Assembly: GCA_964407665.1 (NCBI GenBank)
Contig: CAYOWK010000014.1
Coordinates: 1-64,000 of the forward strand
Reading direction: 5' to 3'
Origin: CAYOWK01 sp964407665
Lineage (GTDB): Bacteria > Pseudomonadota > Alphaproteobacteria > Caulobacterales > Hyphomonadaceae
Length of the DNA stretch: 64,000 nt
The notes below the pieces were generated by a model. It searched no databases and was not told where the DNA came from. It worked only from the letters and a program-made list of their open reading frames with translations. The position numbers and the translations under genes are program-made. Numbering within the stretch: position 1 is the stretch's first letter; each line of letters begins with the position of its first letter. This document shows positions 15,178 to 24,351 of the stretch, piece by piece.

Positions 15178-16857
15178 TTGCGCCTTTCAATCCAGACCAT
15201 GCTGGTGTCGGCCTTCATCGTGATGGGTGGCGCGATGCTGGCGCTGGCCGCGCTCGCCTTCTTCTCCGGCCGCACCCTGGCGCATGAGACCAACATGATT
15301 GGCCGGAAGTGGCTTCCGGCGGTCGAGCTCACCCGCCACATCGAGGTGACGCTTTCGGAGATGCGGTCGGCAGAGGGCCGGCACATCATAAGCACCGATC
15401 CCGCCCAGCTCCGCGAGATGGATGCTGTCGTCGAAGAGTTCACAAGCGAGCTGCAGGGCCTTGTCGCCGAGTACGCGCCGATGGTCGCCTCCGACGAGGA
15501 GCGGCTGGAGCTCGAGATGTTCCAGGACGAGCTGGCGGCCTACCTCAAGATTCGTGAGCAGGTGCTCGACCTGTCGCGCCGGAATGAAAACGAGGCAGCG
15601 GCTCGGGACTTCAACGGCGTGCTTGAGATCGAGTTCGAGCGCATGCTTGAGGAAATGGACGACGTGGTCCTGCTCAACGTGTCGCGCGCCGAGCAGGCGA
15701 TGGCAAAGGCCGACGCTGTTGAAAGCTCCATGGAGCGCTGGGTTCTGGGTGCGGCCGTGGTTGCCGTCCTGTTGATCATTGCTGTGGTTGGCTTCGTGGT
15801 CGGCAGCGTCATCACGCCTCTGAAGCGGATCAATCAGGCGATGCAGGGCGTTTCCGGTGGAAACCTGAAGCTGCAGATTCCTGGCGTTCAGGCCCGCAAC
15901 GAGCTTGGCGATCTTGCCCGTTCGCTTGTGGTCTTCCGCGATGGGCTTGCAGAGAACGAGCGGATGCGCGCCGAGCAGGTCGAGACCGAACGGCGGAATC
16001 TTGAGCGTGCGCGCCAGGACCGCCTGGCCATCGCGGCGTCGTTCGAGGAAAAGGTGGGGGCTGTCGCCAACGCGCTGGCGCGCTCCTCCGACGAGATCGA
16101 GGGCGCAGCGAGAAACCTGTCGGCAACGGCCGAAGAGACGTCGCGGCAGGCGATGGCCGTAATGGGCGCAGCGGAAGAGGCGTCGGCAAACGTGAACTCC
16201 GTTGCAGCCGGCGCGGAGGAGCTGCACGCGTCGATCCGGGAGATATCGGGCCGGGTCGCGCAGTCTTCCGCAGTCGCCGAGCAGGCGTCGGGCGAGGCGC
16301 GCAAGGCCAGCGAAAACATCGCGGCGCTGTCCGCCGCCGCGCTCCAGATCGACGATGTGATCAACCTGATCTCGGAGATTGCAGCCCAGACCAACCTGCT
16401 GTCGCTGAACGCGACCATCGAAGCCGCCCGTGCAGGCGAGGCGGGCCGGGGTTTTGCCGTGGTGGCGCAGGAGGTGAAGCACCTTGCCGCGCAAACGGCG
16501 ACGGCGACCGGCGATATCGGCGGCAAGATCAAGCAGATCCGGGCTGCCGTCGATGAAACGGTCGGGGCGGTTTCGCGCATCCTGGAGACGATGGATGCTG
16601 CCCGCAGCTCGGCGTTCGCCATTGCGGGAGCGGTCGAGCAGCAGGGCGCAGCGACGGGCGAGATCGCATCGAACACGCAACGGGCGGCCCAGGGCGCAAG
16701 CAGCGTTACCGAGAACATCAATGGTGTTGGCACCGCCGCCGAGATGACGGGTGCGGCCTCCTCCCAGCTCATGGGGCTTTCCGGCGAGCTTGCGCGTGAT
16801 GCGGGACGGCTGAAGACCGAAGTTGCAACGCTGGTGGCGAGCCTGCGCGCGGCCTGA
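15178..16857 (+). CDS. methyl-accepting chemotaxis protein 1 of 3
   Basis: 559-residue chemoreceptor. TM1 is about 8-29, the periplasmic helical sensor 30-187, TM2 188-210 and HAMP about 211-265. The signalling domain's hairpin tip has the canonical IEAARAGEAGRGFAVVAQEV. It ends LVASLRAA with no CheR/CheB-binding pentapeptide. I place the start at TTG 15178, behind AGGAGA. This gives exactly the same length and the same MR-x-x-I-x-x-L opening as the two paralogues downstream; an in-frame TTG at 15160 is less likely. No che genes are adjacent. Confidence 0.92.
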   Translation: MRLSIQTMLVSAFIVMGGAMLALAALAFFSGRTLAHETNMIGRKWLPAVELTRHIEVTLSEMRSAEGRHIISTDPAQLREMDAVVEEFTSELQGLVAEYAPMVASDEERLELEMFQDELAAYLKIREQVLDLSRRNENEAAARDFNGVLEIEFERMLEEMDDVVLLNVSRAEQAMAKADAVESSMERWVLGAAVVAVLLIIAVVGFVVGSVITPLKRINQAMQGVSGGNLKLQIPGVQARNELGDLARSLVVFRDGLAENERMRAEQVETERRNLERARQDRLAIAASFEEKVGAVANALARSSDEIEGAARNLSATAEETSRQAMAVMGAAEEASANVNSVAAGAEELHASIREISGRVAQSSAVAEQASGEARKASENIAALSAAALQIDDVINLISEIAAQTNLLSLNATIEAARAGEAGRGFAVVAQEVKHLAAQTATATGDIGGKIKQIRAAVDETVGAVSRILETMDAARSSAFAIAGAVEQQGAATGEIASNTQRAAQGASSVTENINGVGTAAEMTGAASSQLMGLSGELARDAGRLKTEVATLVASLRAA

Positions 16858-17018
16858 GCGATCGTCGGAATCTGCAGGCCCTGGGGCTGCATTCCGCAGC
16901 GTTATTGGGGAGCCATCCCTGCCGCAACGGCAAAAAGTCTCCGGACGCGTCGGTTAACCTTAACTCCGCCTAAACCGAACCGGCGTGTACTTCATGGCGC
17001 CGACCTCGGAGGGGATTC

Positions 17019-18698
17019 ATGCGCGCCACGATCAAGACCATGCTGGTGGGCAGCATCCTGCTGCTCATGGCCGCCATCGCTGGCGTCGCCGGGTTCAGCT
17101 ATTTCGGCGCGCAGGCGATGATCACCCAGTCCCGCCTGATCGGCGACAATCTGCTGCCGAGTCTCGAGATGCTCCAGACCATCCGGGCCGGGGTGGCGGA
17201 CATGCGAAACGCAGAAGCGCGCCATCTGCTCAACGCCGATCCGGCCGCCATCGCGGAGATGGACGAGGCGGTCACGGCCGAAACGGAAACCCTGCAGTCG
17301 GACCTCGAGACCTACGCCTCCCTGGTGACGCCCGGAGAAGAGAGCGAGCTGGCCTCCGATTTCACGGCCAAACTTGAGACCTACATCGAGCATCGCGGCG
17401 CGGTGCTGGACTTGTCGCGCGCCCAGATGGCGGCGCCCGCAGCGACGGTGTTCAACGGCCCGCTGGCTCAGGAGTATGCCGGCCTCGTCGAGGCGGTCGA
17501 GGCGCTGCTGATCTTCAACAGCAATGCGGCGGTAACGGCGGTCAGCGCCTCCAGCGTCATCGAGCGTGAAACGATCCGGACGTTGCTGATTGCGGCGGGC
17601 GTGGCGCTGGCGCTTGGGCTGGCGATGATGTGGTTTGTACTGGCTCGCGTCAGCGCACCGCTCAACCGGCTGACGGGAGCGATGACGGCTGTCTCCCGTG
17701 GCCAGCTGAAGACGGCTATCCCCAGTGTGCAGACCGCCAACGAGGTTGGCGACATGGCGCGTGCGCTGGTCGTGTTCCGGGACGGCCTCGTTGAGGCGGA
17801 GAAGACACGGGGCGAGCACGCCGAGGCCGAGAAGCGCGCGCAGGTGCAATTGCAGCGCGAACGCGAGGAGCTGGCGGCGTCGTTCGAGACGCGCGTGGGC
17901 GCGCTTGCGAAAGCGTTTGCCCGGTCGTCCGAGGAGATCGCCCAAGCGGCGCGCAACCTGTCGGCGACGGCAAGCGAGACGTCACGGCAGGCGCAGGTCG
18001 TGACCAGCGCTGCGGATGCGGCCGCCTCCAACGTGCATTCCGTGGCGGCTGGCGCCGAGGAGCTGCACGCCTCGATCCGCGAGATCGCCTCACAGGTCGC
18101 CACGTCGGCGTCGATCGCCGAGGCGGCTTCAAGCGATGCGCGCCGGACGAGCGACAATATCGGCGAGCTGTCGACCGCCGCCCACCAGATCGGCCAGGTT
18201 GTGGAGCTGATCAACGAGATCGCCGCGCAGACGAACCTGCTGGCGCTGAACGCCACCATCGAGGCGCAGCGCGCCGGCGACGCCGGGCGCGGTTTTGCGG
18301 TCGTGGCGCTGGAAGTGAAGCAGCTTGCCTCGCAAACCGCGAGCGCCACCAGCCAGATCGGCTCCAAGATCGGCCAGATCCAGGGCGCGGTGCAGGAGAC
18401 TGTGAAAGCCGTGACGCGCATCATCTCGACCATCGAGTCGCTGCGCGGTTCAACGACCAGCATCGCGACGGCCGTCGAGCAGCAGGGCGCTGCAACGGGC
18501 GAGATCGCCGCCAATACCCAGCGGGCGGCTACGGGCACGACGGACGTCACCAGCAACATTTCGGGCGTTGGCGCAGCCGCCGAGACGACAGGCGCTGCTT
18601 CATCGCAACTGATGGGGCTCTCGGCCAGCCTGTCGGAGCAGTCCTTGCGCCTGCAGCGTGAAGTCGGTTCGTTCGTGCAGAGCCTGCGGGCGGCCTGA
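17019..18698 (+). CDS. methyl-accepting chemotaxis protein 2 of 3
   Basis: 559 residues, same architecture as its neighbours: TM1 about 6-27, helical periplasmic domain, TM2 near 188-209 (LLIAAGVALALGLAMMWFVL), HAMP, and long coiled-coil signalling domain. The tip is IEAQRAGDAGRGFAVVALEV, differing from receptor 1 at three positions. The C-terminus FVQSLRAA lacks a CheR tether. GGAGGGG precedes ATG 17019. The periplasmic domain is diverged from the other two, so ligands probably differ. Confidence 0.93.
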   Translation: MRATIKTMLVGSILLLMAAIAGVAGFSYFGAQAMITQSRLIGDNLLPSLEMLQTIRAGVADMRNAEARHLLNADPAAIAEMDEAVTAETETLQSDLETYASLVTPGEESELASDFTAKLETYIEHRGAVLDLSRAQMAAPAATVFNGPLAQEYAGLVEAVEALLIFNSNAAVTAVSASSVIERETIRTLLIAAGVALALGLAMMWFVLARVSAPLNRLTGAMTAVSRGQLKTAIPSVQTANEVGDMARALVVFRDGLVEAEKTRGEHAEAEKRAQVQLQREREELAASFETRVGALAKAFARSSEEIAQAARNLSATASETSRQAQVVTSAADAAASNVHSVAAGAEELHASIREIASQVATSASIAEAASSDARRTSDNIGELSTAAHQIGQVVELINEIAAQTNLLALNATIEAQRAGDAGRGFAVVALEVKQLASQTASATSQIGSKIGQIQGAVQETVKAVTRIISTIESLRGSTTSIATAVEQQGAATGEIAANTQRAATGTTDVTSNISGVGAAAETTGAASSQLMGLSASLSEQSLRLQREVGSFVQSLRAA

Positions 18699-18807
18699 TC
18701 TTGAACAGCGCTCACGAATTCGGCGCCTGCCTTAACGGCAAGCTGCGCAACTTTAAGGAATGCGAAACTTACCTACCAATACCACGGGATTAATGGTGGA
18801 GGGGTGA

Positions 18808-20487
18808 ATGCGCGCGACGATCAAGAACCTGCTGGCTGGGGCGATGGTCCTGCTTCTGGTGGCGATCGGTGCGCTGGGGCTCGTCTCGTTTACAACGGCA
18901 GAGAAGCTCGCCGGCCACACGGATGAGATCGCGGACAACTGGCTGCCGAGTGTGGAAGCTGCCGAAGAACTGGCCGGCGCATTGACGAACCTTCGCGCCG
19001 GAGAAGCCCGGTTTCTGCTGTCGAGAACAGCTGAAGAGCAGGCCACGGCCCGTGAGATGGTCGCAACCCGAACCCAGGAGCTGCAGGCGCGAGCCGAGAA
19101 ATCCGAGTCGCTGGCGACCGAGCCTGAAGAACGCGAGACGCTGGAGGCCTACAGTCAAGTTGTCAGCGCCTATCTCGAGAAGCGCGACCGGGCGATGCAG
19201 GGCCATTCGAATGGCATGACCGACGTTGCGCTGCAGATCTTCTTTGGTGAGATGGACAGCGACTACAATGCCGCCAAGAAGCTCGCTGCTGGCCTGGTTG
19301 AAATCAACAAGGCGGGCGCGGCCAAGGCTGTGCAAGCCGCCAAGGCGACCAAGAGCGAGGCGACCCTGCTGGAGCTCGCCGCCATCGGCGTGGCGCTTGC
19401 CCTTGCGCTTGGGGCGCTGGTGTTCGTGCTGACCGGCGTCACGGCGCCCCTCTCGCGTCTGACCACTGCCATGCGGGACGTGTCGGGCGGCAATCTGAAG
19501 ACGACGATTCCCTCGCCCGACGCGCGCAACGAGATCGGCGACATGGCGCGCGCGCTCATCATCTTCCGCGACAATCTCGCCGAGGCTGCCCGCCTCCGCG
19601 CCGAGCAGGTCGAGATCGAAAAGCGCGCCGTCGAGCGCGCCCGCCAGGAGCGCCATGCTTTGGCGAACACCTTCGAGTCCAGCGTCGGGGAGCTTGCCAA
19701 GGCGTTTGCAAGGTCGTCTTCAGAGATTGCGGACGCGGCCCGCAACCTGTCGGCCACCGCCGAAGAAACCTCTCGTCAGGCGCAGGTCGTGACCGGCGCC
19801 GCGGACGAAGCGGCCAGCAATGTGCAGTCGGTCGCCGCCGGCGCCGAGGAACTGCACGCCTCGATTCGGGAGATTTCCTCCCAGGTCGCGCACTCCGCCA
19901 GCATTGCAGATACCGCCTCTGCGGACGCCCGCAAGACCAGCGAGAATATCGCCGAGCTTTCGACATCCGCGCAGCAGATCGGCGAGGTTGTGCAGCTGAT
20001 CAACGAGATCGCCGCACAGACGAACCTGCTGGCGCTGAACGCCACCATCGAGGCGCAGCGCGCCGGCGACGCCGGGCGCGGTTTTGCGGTCGTGGCGCTG
20101 GAAGTGAAACAGCTGGCCTCGCAGACGGCCAATGCGACCAGCCAGATCGGCTCCAAGATCAGCCAGATCCAGGGCGCGGTCCAGGATACAGTGAAAGCCG
20201 TGACGCGCATCATCTCGACGATCGAGTCGTTGCGCGGATCGACAACGAGCATCGCGACGGCTGTCGAGCAGCAGGGCGCAGCAACGGGCGAGATTGCAGC
20301 GAACACGCAACGTGCGGCCGAGGGCACCAACGATGTCACGAGCAATATCTCGGGCGTCGGATCTGCCGCGGAGACAACGGGCGCGGCCTCGTCGCAGCTG
20401 ATGGGGCTGTCAGCGGGGCTGTCCGAGCAGGCTGTGCGGCTGCAGCGGGAAGTCGGCTCGCTCGTGCAGAACCTGCGGGCGGCGTAG
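18808..20487 (+). CDS. methyl-accepting chemotaxis protein 3 of 3
   Basis: 559 residues, again TM1, helical periplasmic sensor, TM2 (about 190-212), HAMP and a signalling domain with tip IEAQRAGDAGRGFAVVALEV identical to receptor 2. A 92-base stretch (20017-20108) is identical to 18228-18319 in receptor 2, while the sensor domains are only weakly alike. TGGAGGGG precedes ATG 18808. The C-terminus is LVQNLRAA. Convergent with the GNAT gene. Confidence 0.93.
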   Translation: MRATIKNLLAGAMVLLLVAIGALGLVSFTTAEKLAGHTDEIADNWLPSVEAAEELAGALTNLRAGEARFLLSRTAEEQATAREMVATRTQELQARAEKSESLATEPEERETLEAYSQVVSAYLEKRDRAMQGHSNGMTDVALQIFFGEMDSDYNAAKKLAAGLVEINKAGAAKAVQAAKATKSEATLLELAAIGVALALALGALVFVLTGVTAPLSRLTTAMRDVSGGNLKTTIPSPDARNEIGDMARALIIFRDNLAEAARLRAEQVEIEKRAVERARQERHALANTFESSVGELAKAFARSSSEIADAARNLSATAEETSRQAQVVTGAADEAASNVQSVAAGAEELHASIREISSQVAHSASIADTASADARKTSENIAELSTSAQQIGEVVQLINEIAAQTNLLALNATIEAQRAGDAGRGFAVVALEVKQLASQTANATSQIGSKISQIQGAVQDTVKAVTRIISTIESLRGSTTSIATAVEQQGAATGEIAANTQRAAEGTNDVTSNISGVGSAAETTGAASSQLMGLSAGLSEQAVRLQREVGSLVQNLRAA

Positions 20488-20515
20488 GCTGCGGCCAGCC
20501 GCACGATCCATGCGT

Positions 20516-21031
20516 CTACGGCGGCGTCGTGCTGCTTTCGCCGAGCGGCCGCTGCATGAGCATCTGGTCGAGCCAGCGACCGTGCTTGAACCCGGCTGAG
20601 CGGATCTGGCCGGCGGGTGCAAAGCCCATCGCCGTGTGCAGCCGGATGGACGGCGCCGAGTTCGCATCGCCGATGACAGCGACCATCTGGCGGAGGCCCT
20701 GGGCTGTGCACTGGTCGATGAGGGCGCCGAGGAGCTGGCGCCCGACGCCCCGCCCCTGGGCCTCGGGGGCAATGTAGATCGAGTCCTCGCAGGTCCAGCG
20801 GTAGGCGGCGCGGGGGCGGTAGGCCCCGGCGTAGGCGTAGCCGAAGATTTGTCCGTCTGATTCGGCGGCAAGATACGGGTAGCCGGCGGCGAGGATGGCC
20901 TCCATGCGACGCTGCATCTCGTCCAGGGCAGGCGGCTCCCACTCCCAGGAGGCGGTCCCATGGATGACGGCGTGGGCGTAGATCCGGTGAATCTCGGGCA
21001 GATCCGCAGGCGTGGCGGGGCGAATGCGCAT
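20516..21031 (-). CDS. GNAT N-acetyltransferase, Pat/MnaT-like
   Basis: 171 residues of the GNAT fold, in the phosphinothricin/methionine-sulfoximine acetyltransferase subgroup. The opening MRIRPATPADLPEIHRIY, the acetyl-CoA loop QGRGVGRQLL, and the C-terminal AVIGDANSAPSIRLH and MGFAPAGQIRSAGFKHG blocks are all characteristic. Expected role: acetyl-CoA-dependent N-acetylation of small amines or amino-acid analogues in the cytoplasm. Start at ATG 21031, where family similarity begins; 22 more in-frame residues upstream look unrelated. Confidence 0.85.
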   Translation of the reverse strand: MRIRPATPADLPEIHRIYAHAVIHGTASWEWEPPALDEMQRRMEAILAAGYPYLAAESDGQIFGYAYAGAYRPRAAYRWTCEDSIYIAPEAQGRGVGRQLLGALIDQCTAQGLRQMVAVIGDANSAPSIRLHTAMGFAPAGQIRSAGFKHGRWLDQMLMQRPLGESSTTPP

Positions 21032-21228
21032 GAGGGGTCGCGTGGCTGCGGTTGGCGGAACGTCTCGATTATTGCGCCGCAACATGCCGGTCGCCAACAG
21101 GCCCCTGCGACCGGGAGACGCCTTTTTTCCGCCCCGGCTGCGTGACAGCTTGCCGCGTCGGTGTTTTTCCCGCCACGACCGGTACGAGTCTGTTAAGGGT
21201 CGTTCCGCACCATCCGTGGCTGGATGCG

Positions 21229-22293
21229 ATGACCGGCTGGCGCGCTTCTTCGCCTGCCGAGCGCTTTGAGACGAGACCTTCCTTGCAGAACGTGCTTTCG
21301 CGCCCCTGGCGCAAACTTCTGACCCAGTACCAGCAACCGTCGAACACCCGATCCATTTTCGAAATTGCCACGACTGCCGCGCCGCTTGCCGCGATCTGGG
21401 CTGGCGCGTGGTTCGCCGCCGAGAACGGCCTCTGGTGGCTTGCGCTGTTGCTGACCGTGCCGGCGGCCTTCTTCGTCGTGCGCCTGTTCATGATCCAGCA
21501 CGATTGCGGGCATCACGCCTTCTTCCGCAGCACGGCGGCCAACAACTGGACGGGACGCGTGCTCGGCGTGCTGACGATGACGCCCTATGACTGCTGGCGC
21601 CGGGAGCACGCGATCCACCATGCGACGTCTGGCGACCTCGACCGGCGCGGCGTCGGCTCCATCGAGACGCTGACGGTCGAAGAATATGCGGCGCTCTCGC
21701 CCCTGAAACAGTTCGGCTATCGCCTCTATCGCAACCCGGTTGTGCTCTTCCTGTTCGGACCGGCCTTCGTCTTCCTCCTGCAGCAGCGCCTGCCGGTCGG
21801 TCTGATGAAGGAAGGCTGGCGCCCGTGGATGAGCGCCATGGGCACAAACATCGGCATTGCAGCCATCGTCGGTCTCGGGCTGTGGCTGGCTGGCTGGCAG
21901 GCCCTGCTGCTGATCTACGTTCCCACCATCGTAGTCGCCGCGTCGATCGGCGTGTGGTTGTTCTACGTGCAGCACCAGTTCGAGGAGACGCACTGGTCGC
22001 GCCACGACGAATGGAACCATACGACGGCCGCGCTGGATGGCAGCTCGCACTATGTGATGCCGCCCGTGCTGCGCTGGCTGACGGCGAACATCGGCGTGCA
22101 CCACGTGCACCATGCCGCGAGCAAGGTTCCGTTCTACCGGCTGCCGACCGTGCTGAAGGATCATCCCGAGCTGGCCCAGCTGAACCGGATCACGATCTGG
22201 GAAAGCTTCCGGACCGTGAGCCTGACGCTGTGGTGCGAGACCCGCCAGAAGCTGGTGTCGTTCCGTGAAGCGCGGATGCCCCTGGCGGCCTGA
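21229..22293 (+). CDS. acyl-lipid fatty acid desaturase
   Basis: 354-residue integral membrane di-iron desaturase. Its three histidine boxes are HDCGHH (91-96), HAIHH (127-131) and HHVHH (291-295). Hydrophobic helices at about 45-88 and 170-240 give the usual four-span topology with the boxes on the cytoplasmic side. It introduces a double bond into membrane-lipid or acyl chains, so it adjusts membrane fluidity. The frame is open well upstream, but that segment has no family similarity; ATG 21229 is the first sensible start. Strong stem-loops follow the stop codon. Confidence 0.9.
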   Translation: MTGWRASSPAERFETRPSLQNVLSRPWRKLLTQYQQPSNTRSIFEIATTAAPLAAIWAGAWFAAENGLWWLALLLTVPAAFFVVRLFMIQHDCGHHAFFRSTAANNWTGRVLGVLTMTPYDCWRREHAIHHATSGDLDRRGVGSIETLTVEEYAALSPLKQFGYRLYRNPVVLFLFGPAFVFLLQQRLPVGLMKEGWRPWMSAMGTNIGIAAIVGLGLWLAGWQALLLIYVPTIVVAASIGVWLFYVQHQFEETHWSRHDEWNHTTAALDGSSHYVMPPVLRWLTANIGVHHVHHAASKVPFYRLPTVLKDHPELAQLNRITIWESFRTVSLTLWCETRQKLVSFREARMPLAA

Positions 22294-22328
22294 TAGCCGG
22301 ACGGATCTGACTTCCTCATTTCCTGCGC

Positions 22329-22377
22329 GCGCCAGATCGCTCCCTGCCCGGAGTTTGATCTGGCGCAACGCGTTGCG
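22329..22377. repeat. two adjacent perfect inverted repeats after the desaturase gene
   Basis: A 10-bp stem GCGCCAGATC / GATCTGGCGC (22329-22338 with 22357-22366, 18-base loop) overlaps the 14-bp palindrome CGCAACGCGTTGCG (22364-22377). The first could end desaturase transcription, although no U-tract follows. The palindrome is a candidate operator for the DUF2189 gene at 22453. Confidence 0.5.
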
Positions 22378-22452
22378 TCCGGCCGACCGGATGCTCGCTG
22401 CGGAATAGTCCGAAGGCCGAACGGCGTACGGATTTTGTCCGGGGAGGGACGT

Positions 22453-23250
22453 TTGGAACAGCAGGGTGGTCTGCCGCCTGTGGCCGAGGTGGGGATCGGC
22501 GCGCCGCTGCGCTGGCTGGCGGGCGGCTGGGCTGACCTCTGGCGGGCGCCGGGACCGTGTCTGGTGCATGGCCTCGCGCTGACGCTGGCCAGTGTGGGTC
22601 TGGGGGCGGCGCTGGTCTATCAGGGGCTGCCGTTCTGGGTGCTGGCGCTGACGTGCGGGTTCGTGTTCATCGCGCCGATGCTGGCGATGGGGCTGTACGA
22701 GGCGGGACGGCTGCTTGAAGCGGGCGAAAAGCCGACGCTGGCGCGGATGATGGTGGTGAAGTCCGCCATCCGGCAGGATGTGCTGTATCTCGGGCTGGCG
22801 CTGATGCTGATCTATCTGCTGTGGGGGCGGGTTGCGCAGGTCGTCTACGGGATCTCGACCTACCGGATTCACAAGACTGCGCAGGCGTTCGCCGTGTTTG
22901 CCTTCACGACGTCCGAGGGTCACAACATGCTGATCGCCGGGACGATCGTGGGCGGCGCCATCGCGTTTGTAGCGTATGCGCTGGTCGTGGTCTCTGCGCC
23001 GATGCTGCTGGACCGGAATGCGGACGTGTTCATCGCCACGGTGACGAGTGTGCGGGCGGTTGCGAAGAACCCCGGCGCGATGCTGATCTGGGCTTTCCTG
23101 CTAGCCGTCCTGACGCTGGCGACAGCGGCGACGGGCTTCCTCGCGATGGTTGTGGTGTTCCCGTGGCTCGGGCTTGCGAGCTGGCGCGCCTATCGCGAGC
23201 TGGTTCCGGCTGCGGGCGGGCGTGCGATGGCCGGGACGCTGGTTGCCTAG
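22453..23250 (+). CDS. DUF2189 family membrane protein
   Basis: 265 residues with six hydrophobic helices and the DUF2189 pattern. That pattern is an N-terminal APLRWLAGGWADLWRAPGP, FIAPMLAMGLYEAGRLLE in the middle, and a C-terminal FPWLGLASWRAYRELV. Inner-membrane protein of unknown function, common in alphaproteobacteria. Start taken as TTG 22453, directly behind GGGGAGGGA; another in-frame TTG at 22435 lies upstream of that ribosome-binding site. It ends in CTAG, which also supplies the stop codon of the convergent gene. Confidence 0.82.
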   Translation: MEQQGGLPPVAEVGIGAPLRWLAGGWADLWRAPGPCLVHGLALTLASVGLGAALVYQGLPFWVLALTCGFVFIAPMLAMGLYEAGRLLEAGEKPTLARMMVVKSAIRQDVLYLGLALMLIYLLWGRVAQVVYGISTYRIHKTAQAFAVFAFTTSEGHNMLIAGTIVGGAIAFVAYALVVVSAPMLLDRNADVFIATVTSVRAVAKNPGAMLIWAFLLAVLTLATAATGFLAMVVVFPWLGLASWRAYRELVPAAGGRAMAGTLVA

Positions 23251-23585
23251 ATCTGCGGCCGGTACGACCAGACCGAAGACCTGTAGTCGAACAGGATATG
23301 GGCCAGGAAGCGGACGCCGGGATCGGGCCTGCCCGTGCTGGACGCGGTGCGCGCGGCGTTGCGCACGCAGTCCTGGAGGTGCGCATCCGAGCGAAGGAAT
23401 CGCATCAGGCCGTCGTCGCCGCCCCAGTAGGCGCCGACGTGGAAGGACGAGGCGGCGCACCAGGCTGCGAACCGGCAGGCCGGTCCGGAGGCTGAGCGGG
23501 TCGCGGCGGCTTCGAGCTGGCTGAAGCTGGCTGCGAGCCAGGCGGCTCCGAAGCAGACCGTTATCAGAACATGCCGCAGGATCAT
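23247..23585 (-). CDS. small exported protein of unknown function
   Basis: 112 residues; the N-terminus MILRHVLITVCFGAAWLAA is a signal peptide or membrane anchor. The mature part has Cys residues (PACRFAAWCAAS, LQDCVRN) and an aromatic C-terminus (FDYRSSVWSYRPQI). Family not recognised. Stop codons of this gene and DUF2189 share the palindrome CTAG, so the two convergent genes overlap by four bases. Confidence 0.6.
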   Translation of the reverse strand: MILRHVLITVCFGAAWLAASFSQLEAAATRSASGPACRFAAWCAASSFHVGAYWGGDDGLMRFLRSDAHLQDCVRNAARTASSTGRPDPGVRFLAHILFDYRSSVWSYRPQI

Positions 23586-23751
23586 GGCGCGCCTCGTTGA
23601 AGTTGCTCAATGTCCTAAGAATTGACCCGAAATTGTTAATACATGGATAAACGTTAAGTTGGCGGCGCGGGCTGGGATCGGTCGCGTGGGGGCTGGCGCA
23701 GGAGGCCTTCCCAAGCCTACGGTCGACGGACGAAAACTTACGGGGCGCGGC

Positions 23752-24306
23752 ATGAAGTTCGGTCTGGCGGCGGTTGTGGCGTTTGCAGCGCTGGCAAGCG
23801 GAGAGGCGCTGGCGTGCTCGATCCTTCCGCCCATGCCTCCGCCGCAAGTCGTGATGATCCCCGGCGAAAGCCCGGAGGCGTTCGAGCCGCGCGCAAAGCT
23901 GCACTATGACGGCTTTGCGGCCCTGCAGGAGAAAAAGGCCCGCGACAGCGAGGCGGCGCGGCAGGCGGACCTGTGGGACAGGGCCGCCCGGGTCGCTGTG
24001 GTCGAGCTGGTTTCGGCGCGCGAGGTGAGCATCGAGCCGTTCGGGACGGGCCGGGCCGTGCAGGTGAAGCCGGTGAGCTGGCTGAAGGGCAAGGGCGGGA
24101 AAGCGCCCGTGGAAATCGCCCATACATCGTACACCAGCTGTGGCGCGTCGCCGTGGTGGGATGCCCTTGCAGGCAAGTCCGGCGAGCGGTTCGTGGTGTT
24201 CTTCACCGAAGGACCCATCGGACAGGCCAGCGTGATGGACGCCATGGCCGTGGGGCGCGTGACCGACACCCGCATCATTGCCGCGCTCGCCGGGCGGGCG
24301 AAGTAG
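23752..24306 (+). CDS. exported protein of unknown function
   Basis: 184 residues. A signal peptide (MKFGLAAVVAFAALASGEALAC) could be cleaved by signal peptidase I before CS. The mature chain has a Pro-rich start, a charged helix (LQEKKARDSEAARQAD) and a beta-rich part with VQVKPVSWLKGKGG and TSCGASPWWD. This resembles the beta-sandwich of periplasmic adhesive or inhibitor-like proteins, but I cannot name the family. It is separated from prfC by 45 bases on the same strand. Confidence 0.62.
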   Translation: MKFGLAAVVAFAALASGEALACSILPPMPPPQVVMIPGESPEAFEPRAKLHYDGFAALQEKKARDSEAARQADLWDRAARVAVVELVSAREVSIEPFGTGRAVQVKPVSWLKGKGGKAPVEIAHTSYTSCGASPWWDALAGKSGERFVVFFTEGPIGQASVMDAMAVGRVTDTRIIAALAGRAK

Positions 24307-24351
24307 GCAGAGTGTAGACCTGTCGCCGCGCGCCCTGTATCTCCCCGCGCC

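Noticed and set aside
16950..16965. CtrA-like sites (TTAA) upstream of chemoreceptor 2
   Set aside because: GTTAACCTTAAC has half-sites, but not the TTAA-N7-TTAA spacing.
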